From Isoetes taiwanensis (lineage: Eukaryota; Streptophyta; Lycopodiopsida; Isoetales; Isoetaceae): a DNA stretch of 64,000 bases. Numbering within the stretch: the first letter of the stretch is position 1; the number at the start of each line of letters is the position of its first letter. The stretch is taken from positions 1,304,001 through 1,368,000 of the forward strand of contig JAJEKV010000078.1 in assembly GCA_021234155.1 (NCBI GenBank). Direction: 5' to 3'. The translations under genes were made by a program, and so were the position numbers. The notes under the pieces were generated by a model, which saw nothing but the letters and a program-made list of their open reading frames with translations, was not told the DNA's origin and searched no databases. This document shows, piece after piece, positions 1 through 9,160 of this stretch.

Positions 1-1
1 T

Positions 2-256
2 ATATGTTTGAAAGAGGATTCTTTAGCAGTGTCAGAGGAGGCCAAAGATCTTATTCTTGGAAAGATGTGTCCAGATCCTCAAAGAAGATTGATAATTGTG
101 CAGATTCTTTGTCATCCTTGGGTCTTGGAACATACTAGTTATGATGGTCAATATTATGAGAATAGTGTAAGATCTCCTAGTCCTTCAAACATCATTATCG
201 AGACAACAAATGTATCGACTACAAAGGGTCGATGGGCAGTGGTATGTGAAGTCTAG
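2..256 (+). pseudogene. C-terminal end of a CAMK/CDPK-like Ser/Thr kinase domain (partial, runs off left edge)
   Basis: The frame is open from the left edge to a TAG at 254-256. It reads as the last helices of a protein kinase catalytic domain: SEEAKDLILGKM, then DPQRRLIIVQILCHPWV, matching the family pattern 'S..AKDLI.KML..DP..R.....VL.HPW' that closes subdomain XI of calcium-dependent and related plant kinases. About 45 residues follow the HPW motif without EF-hand loops, so a PEPRK or CRK-type kinase, or a truncated CDPK, are all possible. The kinase core lies outside the window, so I cannot say whether the gene is live. The sequence after the stop (to about 600) holds short open frames with no recognisable domain. 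Confidence 0.6.
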
Positions 257-3200
257 GGCAAGCCAAGAAAATGCAGAGAACATTGATGGTGAGCTGAAGC
301 ACGTAAAGCTCAAAATAAGGATAAAAGTAGTGAAAAGGCCTCATCGGTTTGAGGATAGCTGCAACAAATAGTCTTGTTTGCAAAGAGTTGATGCAGGATG
401 CTATAAAAAGATAAAGTTGCGGCTACACAATGGGTTATGGCGAGTTGTTTCTCCTTGCCTGGAAGTTTCGTGATGCAGAGCTGTCTTAAGAGGATGAGAG
501 CACAAATTATTTGTCTGACACGTTCAATCCAGTTGTTGATCAAGAACGGGGATGCTATGCTACAGAGAGATGAATTCAAGATTCTATCCATGAGAACACT
601 AATCTACTCAGTTACATACACAATTCGATCGAGGGGCACTTGTGGACGGGCTTGTACATGAATGTAGGGGAATTACAAACTGATTGTAAGAACATGGTAG
701 GGGTCTATTTTACTTTAAATATAGATTGTGAAAATATGACTTCATGGTTAGATTTAGGCCACTTTACCCTCTGTGCACATCACCTCATTTTTTAAGGTAA
801 CTTTATGGTCCTAGTTCTAGTAGCAACATGGTGGCATCGCCAAGGTCTGCGCCCTGCCCTATTTCTGTCATAAATGTTCCAGATCAAGGTCGATATAACC
901 TGTTACTAGAGATCGCTGGAGCTCCATCGAAACTTACATTCCAACAAAGGTTTTAGCATACAGAGGCTTTATCGCAACAGATCAAACAACCGAGTTTTTC
1001 CATGGGCTTCCCGCTTTCAACCAAAGCTTCTGGTACAATAAACATTGAATCGAGTATCTTCCCATATGCTCTGTTGGCCTTCAACACATCGACTACAGAG
1101 TTGTCTTCCTTGACAAAAAAAATTTCTAGTCATCTCCCTTTGTGTGCACAGATACAAACAGTGATGTGAATTCATGTATGTTGGAGCAGTCAAGCATTCA
1201 GCTTTGTTAGTTTCAGCAAGCATAAGCACCTCTGTTCCGCAGAATCTCTGTGCACGATGCTTTTTGTTCCAAGGCCCATACTCCCTGTTTGCCTTCAAAT
1301 CTAACAAAAAAAAGAAAGAACACAAAAGCTTGAATCATAGATCAAGCCAAGAACTGATTACAGGGGAAGCCAGATTAAAGGAAGGCTAAGGAAATTTGAG
1401 GGCCCGCTAAGATTACGTCGGGAAAATTTCATGAGCTGGAAGTTTTAGGAAGGACGTTGCTAGCCGTTTCCACCCCCAGCAAGTTTCTTCCTGAAACTTC
1501 CTACTTATGAAAGTTTCCCCTTCCAAAATGAACTAGACCTATAAAAGAAATATGTTGTTACTATTTTCATATCCAAAAGCATTAAATGATTGACATTGTA
1601 TGCCCACACAAGTTGCATCGCTTCATCTAAAACTCAACGAGAAGGAAATGTTACAAATGAAAGGTTGCGCGAGGAGCATGCTTTCCTGCTCCTATTTCAC
1701 TGAAGAACATATTGAATGCATCCTCTTACCATCTTGCCACTGGGCATTTGACCATTCAACTATAATATTACAATAGAAAGTGATCAGCTAACGCCTTATT
1801 AACAAAGATAACTATCATATTAAGTTTAGAAATAAATCTTGCAAATTATCGAAGCAATGTTGTGATCTATAGTATAAATTTTCTTGCCACTGCGCTACAG
1901 GTTAGGAGCTTTCAGCAAGCCAGACATTTTTTTACAGAACGAAAAATCTAAGCAACCGACAAACTTCATACAAAAGAACCACTAACGAATTGAAACATTG
2001 CGTAAAACTAAACTAATGTGCATTTCTTTTGATCTATAGATCCTTGCATTTGCATCTAAAGAAAACTGCCAAAATGCTCTGAGGTAAAAAGCTGTGGCAA
2101 GGGACGAAAAACTAAGCAGAAGGGGTTTTCTTAGGTTCATTCATAGACTATCAAGGACAAGTTAGAGAGCATATGATCAAAACTCAGTAACAACTAGGAT
2201 GAACTTAAAACAAAAGCTCAAAAATAATACAAAACTATCTCATCTTTACCTGGACCCCATGCTCGAGACAATAAAGCTCCCAGCAAGCATTGTCGACCTG
2301 AATGCCGGTTTGGCCAATGTGAATTGAAATGCACTCTCTCATGTTTCTACATCGGATCGAAGAGGCCAAATCACAAAAAGATTATAAAGAAACAAATACA
2401 GAATCAAACAAACAAAATTTTTTCTTACAATCACAGATCTGGTATCAGAAACACAAGAACATGCCAAGCCTTTGGAAGATGATTATTATTATCAAGCTGA
2501 GTTGGATTGCAGAATGAAGTTACATCCGCACGATAAGAATACAGTTGGAATGAACTGACCTGAATAGTATATGTTTAAAAAGGTTCTAGCCAATTATTCA
2601 TGGATATTTCAAATCTTCTAGTTTGAAAAAACTTGATAAGGCGAAAATAGGGTCATTAAATGGTATGTTTGAGAAAGGAAAAAATGTTTCATAGGTCCAA
2701 AATTTATTTTGCGAGTTGGCCAAAGTCGGGAGCATTTGAAGCTAGTTCATAAATCGTTGAGGAAGTTAGTGACAATTACTGATCAGAGCCCTTGCATTCC
2801 ATGGTTTATTTTTGCTGGACTCATTTCCTAGAACCCCAACATCCAAGTAAACCTATCCAAATCAAAATCCAAAAAGTCTAGGACATTCTTCCTTATTAAC
2901 CAATATTACATTTCCTCTTACTTAACATGGAGAATAATTTCACCTTATAGTGATAGTGAGACGAGGTTACCCTTTTTGCCTCATTCAAGTGCAAGGTTTA
3001 ACAAAAATTCAAACCTGACTCTAACAAATACTTCAAACCCCAGTTGTCAGTGCATTTTAGATTGACAAATCGGGGCAACACCCCAACCTTGGAGCTGCTA
3101 TGATGTAGCAAGGCTTTTGATGTCAATTCTAGGCATGGGAATAGATACTTGCAAAATATCTCTAGATATTGGACTACTTATTATTTTTCGTATATGTTTA
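257..3200. other. AT-rich intergenic sequence, no gene recognised
   Basis: Only short open frames (about 60 to 100 codons) are present on either strand and none resembles a known family. The composition is AT-rich with no long repeat that I can see. Some of the left part could be 3' untranslated sequence or further exons of the kinase at the left edge. Confidence 0.5.
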
Positions 3201-3245
3201 GAATAGAATAGAATAGAATAGAATAGAATAGAATAGAATAGAATA
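3201..3245. repeat. (GAATA)9 microsatellite
   Basis: Nine uninterrupted copies of GAATA. On the minus strand this reads (TATTC)n placed directly after a GGACGATAAAAGTC-like sequence, the arrangement seen at the 3' tails of some LINEs, where a short simple repeat follows the element end. Confidence 0.95.
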
Positions 3246-3500
3246 GACTTTTATCGTCCACGGAGACCAATTGGTCTATGGACCCAAAAGAGAGAGTGCA
3301 ACAGACTTATTACAACTCGGGTAAAAAAAAGAAAACCCGTCCCAAAAGGTTTTCGAAGGGAAAACCATGGCAATAATAAGAATGTTATCAAACTGTACAA
3401 GTATATATATGAAACAAGACGGATTCAAGATATACGAGTGTCTTGGGACATAGTTGGTCCCGCAGTTCAATGGCATCCTGGAGATATAATCATAGCATCC
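3246..3500 (-). mobile_element. Possible 3' end of a non-LTR retrotransposon ending in the GAATA tail
   Basis: Read on the minus strand, the sequence before the simple repeat contains GGTCCATAGACCAATTGG, then CGTGGACGATAAAAGTC, then the TATTC tail. A short region before it has an open frame on the same strand (3276-3476), but no reverse transcriptase or endonuclease motif is visible. The call rests on the tail structure alone and the left boundary is arbitrary. Confidence 0.25.
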
Positions 3501-4881
3501 GGACTGAAACCATGCTCAGTATTATGTGTGGCGATTGCCGAGGCTTGACCAACTCAGCATAGCAAAAGAATCCTTAAAAATGGGTATCCGATGGCCCAGA
3601 TATACATGTGTACTCGGCAATATATGATCTCAAAATAATGCATGTATTTGGTCATACACGGAACATCCCTGTAGGGTATGGTATTCATCTTCAACAACCC
3701 CAATTTGACATCATCTACAGAGCCTGGTCTGCCATAGTTCCCCAATCCATCTCCTGTCCCAATGTGGAGACGGTATGCACCTGTGCAGATTGAGACAATG
3801 AGCCTGCACCTTTTTATAGCAGATGGGCACGCAGATTATGTTGCAGGCCCGTTCCAATGAGGAATTCACATGGCGCTGGTAGTGTGCTGTCTTGACCTGT
3901 TCAAGAGCGGCGGCATCCTAGAGCTTGTTAAAAAAACAAACATCAAGATATTGTCTCAAACGTGGCGATCTACATTTGTTTGCATTTATATGCACTTATG
4001 CTCCTGCACATTCCATTTGGTGAGCCACTAAGCTCGCTTTTCCTTCCAACAGGTCTTGAGGTGTTGGGAGGTGAGCATCATCCATAGTGACCATCTTCTG
4101 AAAGTAGACAATGTGTCGATCCAGTAAGAAACCTATCTCCTGCAGTAGGAGAAGCACATATTGTTCATCATCATAAATCATATTTTAATTTGACGGACAA
4201 TCTATTCTATTAATAGTCACTAATCAATAAAGATTAGGACTTACATGTTGAGACAATCATTGAAGAAGCTTGAAAGAGGTCCAACATGTACGTTGGACAT
4301 CTTCCAAGTTTGGAAGCTTAAACCAATAATCTTTTGACTGGTAAGATAAGTATTAATAAGATTACTACAAAAGTTTAATGTTATTAGTTACAATAGTGGT
4401 GTTCTCAAATTGGCAATTGAAAGCAAGACCCACTTTCTAAAGCAAGAATCACTGAAATATTAACTATTTTTCTTCTAGTTTTGCAAGATTTGGTTCACAT
4501 CCTTTATTGAAGATGCACAAACAAACTATACTCCCTCTAACACTTCTGAAATCAAGGGACATAGTTGATTCAAGTGCAAATAGAATTGTTTGTTTGTATC
4601 GTATAATACTCCTCTGATTCCTTGGTTATTTCAGTTTCTTATTTATTTGCTTGTGCGCAGGCTTCTTGTTGGAAGTTTTTAGAGCACTTCAAGAGGGTAT
4701 CATGAAATGGTCAAGGTCATAAATATGCTTGGAGTAGGTCTGAATAAGACCAAGCAGAGTAGAGCAGAAAGGTTCTTCCATTCCGAGTTTGCTTGTGTTG
4801 GCTACCGGACGCAATATGCTGTTGCTTTGTTATAGTAACGTTATATGTGAATACACAGATGCGCTGAATTGCATGAATATA
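3500..4881. other. Sequence without recognised gene
   Basis: Short open frames on both strands, none recognised. No repeat structure stands out. Confidence 0.4.
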
Positions 4882-4931
4882 GACGTAAGAAATTTTGAGC
4901 ATGTGTCATGGCAATGGTCCTCTTGGTCCAT
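4882..4931. repeat. Direct repeat, copy 1 (50 bp)
   Basis: Fifty bases beginning GACGTAAGAAATTTTGAGCA are repeated base for base at 5965-6014, 1,083 bp downstream in the same orientation. Both copies are followed by related but interrupted sequence (GGAAACTT...), so the original repeat was longer. Confidence 0.95.
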
Positions 4932-5616
4932 TGGAAACTTAAGTTATATGTGAATATATGGATTGGAAGGGAGGGTATGCTGCGGATTTGGAAGAAAGAG
5001 GGCATGTTCTTATCCTCATTTGAAAGCCGATTTCGGCTTGGTGGTGGAAGGGCGATGGCAGTGAGCTTCTGCACCTTGTCTTCAGGGGGAAAAATTTAGC
5101 CGCGATAATGTGTGCCCGATAATGTATACTGTGGCATCTGATCACTGTTTATGGCTTCCCTGTGCTCTGCTACTCTTAACACAAGGCAGCCATAGCCATC
5201 CTTCTCACTTCTTTTCTTAACAACACATGGGTGTTGTGCGTGTGGGTTTTTTTTTTTTTGGTTGGTTTTTTACAGAACTAGCTTTTGTTCTTTATTGTGC
5301 AGGTACTAGTTTTGTTGGGCTTTGTTTAGCTTTGGGGTTTCGCTGGGGCAAGCACATAATCCTAACTAGTTTGACAGATCTGGATATGAGCTCTTCCTGC
5401 AGGTCTTGCTGGTTACATTTTTGAACAAGTCTTGAGGTTTTCCCATCGTTTTGCTTCAGAAGCTTCGCAGCTTGTTTCAGAAGCCTTGCTTCTTGGGTCT
5501 CCATGGAGCTCTCTGCTTGTTTCTGCCTTTACATCACTATTTGTCTCCATGGAGCTCTTAGGGAAACGCCCAACTGGTTCAAAGTTTTTTTGTTTTTAGG
5601 ATTTGGGTGGCTTCTT

Positions 5617-5669
5617 GAGCAAGTGTTCTTCAAATCTGGTATTGTTGAGCAGGTGTTCTTCAAACCTGG
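5617..5669. repeat. Two near-identical 23-bp direct repeats, 30-bp period
   Basis: GAGCAAGTGTTCTTCAAATC-type units at 5617-5639 and 5647-5669 differ at two bases. They lie just before the hairpin at 5686-5727 in a T-rich stretch. Confidence 0.85.
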
Positions 5670-5685
5670 CAGGGCTTCGGCCCCT

Positions 5686-5727
5686 AAGCATACTAGGCAT
5701 CCCTCTTCTGGGATTCCTAGTATGCTT
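5686..5727. repeat. 18-bp stem / 6-nt loop perfect-type hairpin
   Basis: AAGCATACTAGGCATCCC (5686-5703), a TCTTCT loop, then GGGATTCCTAGTATGCTT (5710-5727). The arms are reverse complements with one mismatch. It could be a foldback element, a terminator-like structure or a small-RNA precursor-sized hairpin; nothing in the sequence decides. Confidence 0.9.
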
Positions 5728-5964
5728 GGATGAGCGTGGAACTTATACTGGGGTTCGACTCCCCAGGCTCATTGTTTGTTCGGCCAGACTTTGAAATTTG
5801 AAAGATTGTATTTATTCACATTATCAATGGTTTGCTTGGCTGATAGGGGTAAGTCAAATATAGGGGATTTGGCCCCATCTTGACTTCCATTTGAGGGCTG
5901 GAATTTCATGGCATGGCATATGCTCTGGCATATGCCACCATCGGATGGCCCCAAAAAATTATTG

Positions 5965-6014
5965 GACGTAAGAAATTTTGAGCATGTGTCATGGCAATGG
6001 TCCTCTTGGTCCAT
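5965..6014. repeat. Direct repeat, copy 2 (50 bp)
   Basis: Exact second copy of 4882-4931. It lies about 420 bp upstream of the first PPR gene, in a stretch with overlapping open frames on both strands (5769-6263) that I do not recognise. Confidence 0.95.
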
Positions 6015-6435
6015 GTGCACCTTAGGAAACTTGAGAGGGTTCGCATGCCAAAAATCCACGGGCCTTCGATTCAGGATAAAACAGGGAATATTCCTCCCAT
6101 CAAAGGCCCACAAAAAAGAAGTTTAGACAAGATTTTGTTTGAAGCTCACATGTTTGTTACCGTATCCTGCTGTGAGGAAAAACTTAAGGAGGCAAGTTTC
6201 GAGCTCGCAGAAAAGGAGAATTCGAGCAAAAAAAATCCGATGATCCGCTGCAGCTCAAGGTAGAAAAATATCATATCTAAATGTAAGAAGATATTACAAT
6301 ACTTGCAACTCGGGTTTGAAGCACATACGTAAAGTTTAAAAGTGCATATCCGGTTATGATATATTTCCGCACATTGTCTATCTTGTTTAGTCGCAGAATT
6401 CATATGTAAAACTACCATCATGAATAAGAGAGAGT

Positions 6436-8028
6436 ATGGAACAAAAAGATCTTGGCATTTCTATTTTCTTATTGCAGCATTCTACGAGATTAAGAACTTC
6501 TGGCAAAGGAAAACAGGTTCATTGTCAGATTTTGAAAAATTTAGCCAAGCCGAGCATTGTACTTGGAAACACTATCATAAACATGTATCTCAAATTTGGC
6601 AGCATAGTGGATGCCAACTATGTATTCGATAGAATGCCTATTCGGAATAAGATAACCTGGACAACTATGATTGCTGAATATTGTAGTTTGGATAGCAAGG
6701 AACATGCTGTTAAACTCTTTACACGCATGCAGCATGAAGGCGTTAAGCCAGACAAAGTAGCATTCCTTAGCGTTCTTAAGGCATGTGCATTAGAAGAAGG
6801 AAAACATGTTCATGCTGCTATTCTCAAAATTGGATGTGAGTTAGATGTTGTTATAAATAGTTCTCTCATTGACATGTATGGTAAATGTGGTAGCATCCAA
6901 GATGCCAGAAAAGTGTTTGATGGAATGATAGAGCGCGATGTTGTAGCATGGAGTGCAATGATCATTGGCCACGCCCAGCATAGAAATGGGGAGGAGGCCC
7001 TTAAGCTCTATAAGAGAATGCAACATGAAGGCACTAAGCCTGATAAAGTGACTTTTGCCAGTGTTTTGGCTATATGTGCTGATATGCAAGATCTTGAACA
7101 CGGGAAAATTGTCCACCAAGATGTGCTTAAAACTGGATGTGGGATAGATGTTTTCATTGGGAGCAGCCTTGTTGACATGTACGCCAAATGTGGCAAATTA
7201 CACGATGCACGTAGAGTGTTTGATGAAATGCCTAAGCGAAATGTTGTGTCATGGAATGCCATGATTGCAGCATATGTCCAACATGAGAATGCTAAGGAAG
7301 CTATTTTTCTTTTTCACCAAATGCAGCATGAGGGTTTCAAACCTGATAAGACAACTTTTCCTAGCATTTTAACTGCCTTTGCATCTGTAGCAGCTCTGGA
7401 ACAAGGCAAAAAGGTGCACCTTGACACCCAAAAGGCTGGATGTGAGCAAGACATTTTTGTTGGCAGTGGCCTTATTGACATGTATTCAAAATGTGGGAGC
7501 ATATCTGAAGCAGAAGAACTATTTGAAAGAATGCCTATGCGAAATATTGTGTCATGGAATGCAATCATTGCAGGACATGCCCAACACGGAGATGGCAAAA
7601 GAGCTCTCAAAACCTTTAGGAAAATGCAAGAGGCAGGCATGAAGGCAGATGACATTACATTTATTTCGATACTACATGCATGTAGCCACGTCTATCTTTT
7701 AGATCAGGGTTGGCAATTTTTTCATTTAATGATTCGAGAGCATAGCATTCCACCAAGGATGCATCATTATGCATGTATGGTAGACCTCCTTTGTCGCATG
7801 GGTTCCCTGCATGAGGCACAAGAGCTGATTTATGCAATGCCATTTCAACCTGATGGTGTCGTGTTAACCTCCTTGCTTGGTGCCTGCAGAATTCAGAAAA
7901 TGATGGATATGGGCGAGCAGACTATAGAACATGTCTTAAAGCTGGATGGATGGAATGGGTCATATCTCGTAGCATTATCCAATCTGTATGCTGAAGCAGA
8001 TGAGCGTGGAGATGTTAAGGGGGAGTGA
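6436..8028 (+). CDS. PLS-class pentatricopeptide repeat (PPR) protein, E1 subgroup, 530 aa
   Basis: Intronless. Start chosen at ATG 6436 because an in-frame TGA sits 15 bases upstream. PPR proteins bind organellar RNA; PLS-class members usually specify C-to-U editing sites. After a partial L-like motif come S-P-L triplets, for example P motif VVSWNAMIAAYVQHENAK and S motif SSLIDMYGKCGSIQDARKVF, then P2-L2-S2, an E1 motif (from about residue 462) and a short E2-like piece that stops at DERGDVKGE; there is no DYW deaminase domain. Base-specifying residues (5th, last) of successive S and P motifs read N-N, T-D, S-D, S-D, S-N, N-D, S-N, N-D, which by the published PPR code suggests C G . G G . 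A U . A U with L motifs as dots. The N-terminus starts inside a repeat and shows no clear organelle targeting peptide, so the protein may be 5' truncated or have an upstream exon. Tail-to-tail with the next PPR gene. Confidence 0.9.
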   Translation: MEQKDLGISIFLLQHSTRLRTSGKGKQVHCQILKNLAKPSIVLGNTIINMYLKFGSIVDANYVFDRMPIRNKITWTTMIAEYCSLDSKEHAVKLFTRMQHEGVKPDKVAFLSVLKACALEEGKHVHAAILKIGCELDVVINSSLIDMYGKCGSIQDARKVFDGMIERDVVAWSAMIIGHAQHRNGEEALKLYKRMQHEGTKPDKVTFASVLAICADMQDLEHGKIVHQDVLKTGCGIDVFIGSSLVDMYAKCGKLHDARRVFDEMPKRNVVSWNAMIAAYVQHENAKEAIFLFHQMQHEGFKPDKTTFPSILTAFASVAALEQGKKVHLDTQKAGCEQDIFVGSGLIDMYSKCGSISEAEELFERMPMRNIVSWNAIIAGHAQHGDGKRALKTFRKMQEAGMKADDITFISILHACSHVYLLDQGWQFFHLMIREHSIPPRMHHYACMVDLLCRMGSLHEAQELIYAMPFQPDGVVLTSLLGACRIQKMMDMGEQTIEHVLKLDGWNGSYLVALSNLYAEADERGDVKGE

Positions 8029-8580
8029 ACGGAAGAAATTATTGTTGGGATGGTGTTAGTACAAAACATATTGTTTTGGATACCTTGAAATGTCTGATAG
8101 AAAATATGAAAATAGAACAAAAATTGGTTGATGAGATGAGCAATGTTCTGTTTGACCTGGCCTGACCAGGGAGGGTGCCAAGAAGAGAAATCCAGCTTGT
8201 CTTTGAAGGTTTGCCACCTTTAAATCCTTCTGTGAAGGAAAATGAATGAGTAGGACGTTGGAAGAATGATTAGCACTTTGGCAGTTTGAACTATAGCCGA
8301 CTTAGCAATAGTCTTCCTAGAAAGGCTGCACAAATGAAGGAATACGATGTTATTCAAGGCCACAGTGCAGTAGAATATGCTGATGACATGCTACTGTATA
8401 TGCTATATGCACTATTAACAAAGGTTTAGGGCCCAACTTGTTTGAGCAACAAGCCTGTAAAATATGTAGAATGCTGCTGCTATTCGCAAACTATATAAGG
8501 GTGGCCTAGAGCAATTCACGGCTACCATGTTAACATCACTAGAGGAAGTCCGAAAGCAGCTGTTAATTACATTATGTGAT
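8029..8580. other. Intergenic, no gene recognised
   Basis: Downstream of the first PPR gene. AT-rich, with no open frame of note and no recognised repeat before the hairpin at 8581. Confidence 0.5.
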
Positions 8581-8699
8581 GTAGAACGGAATGAGGGAAG
8601 CCATTCTTGCTTCCCCCTGACCTGCAGAATCCGGTACATGGCGCTCCCGGATTCTGCAGGTCGGGGGGAGCAAGAATGGCTGACCCCATTCCATTCTAC
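8581..8699. repeat. Long foldback hairpin, about 54-bp arms and 12-nt loop
   Basis: The left arm 8581-8634 and right arm 8647-8699 are reverse complements apart from about five mismatches and a one-base gap; the core GACCTGCAGAATCCGG is perfect. The loop is TACATGGCGCTC. The GC-rich arms stand out from the AT-rich surroundings. This looks like a foldback or MITE-type element, or the locus of a hairpin RNA; I see no target-site duplication that would fix its borders. Confidence 0.9.
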
Positions 8700-8700
8700 G

Positions 8701-8811
8701 ACGTCAAGGTAAGCTGCTTACCGGATTCTACAGGTTTGCTGAAGCCATTTGTCATTCTGCTTAAGTATGAATCAGGAAATGGACGGAATGCTCATCCACT
8801 TACCTTGACGT
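8701..8811. repeat. 13-bp perfect inverted repeat flanking about 85 bp
   Basis: ACGTCAAGGTAAG (8701-8713) and its exact reverse complement CTTACCTTGACGT (8799-8811). The enclosed part contains another GGATTCTACAGGT unit close to the GGATTCTGCAGGT of the adjacent hairpin, so the two structures probably belong to one compound foldback element. Confidence 0.85.
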
Positions 8812-9160
8812 AACAGCAACAATCTCAATTTCCATTCTGTACATTTTGTAACAGATAAGTGGTGATACCACAAAATGTCAGCAACATGCCAACACTGATA
8901 GATGTTACTATACATCCTCGATATGTTTAAGAATTGTTTTCCTCTTTTCCCTTGTTTGCCCAAAATTCATGTCACTTTCGATCTACCACCTTCATAACCT
9001 TTTTTTAGCAGCCATCCATAAATTGCTAATAACCTATATCAAATGCTGCTGATGTAGGTAGCTTTTTATAGCTTAAATCTTAAGATTGCCTTTTATACTT
9101 CAAATTTATCAGGAAAGATTTATTAAAAGAAATCTTTAACTTGCAACTACCAACAAATTT
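8812..9160. other. 3' flank of the minus-strand PPR gene
   Basis: AT-rich, no coding signal. It should hold the 3' untranslated region of the gene at 9161-11581. Confidence 0.4.

Noticed and set aside
6841-7655. Antisense frames inside the first PPR gene, and plus-strand frames inside 9711-10429
   Set aside because: Mirror images of repeat codons in the two PPR genes.
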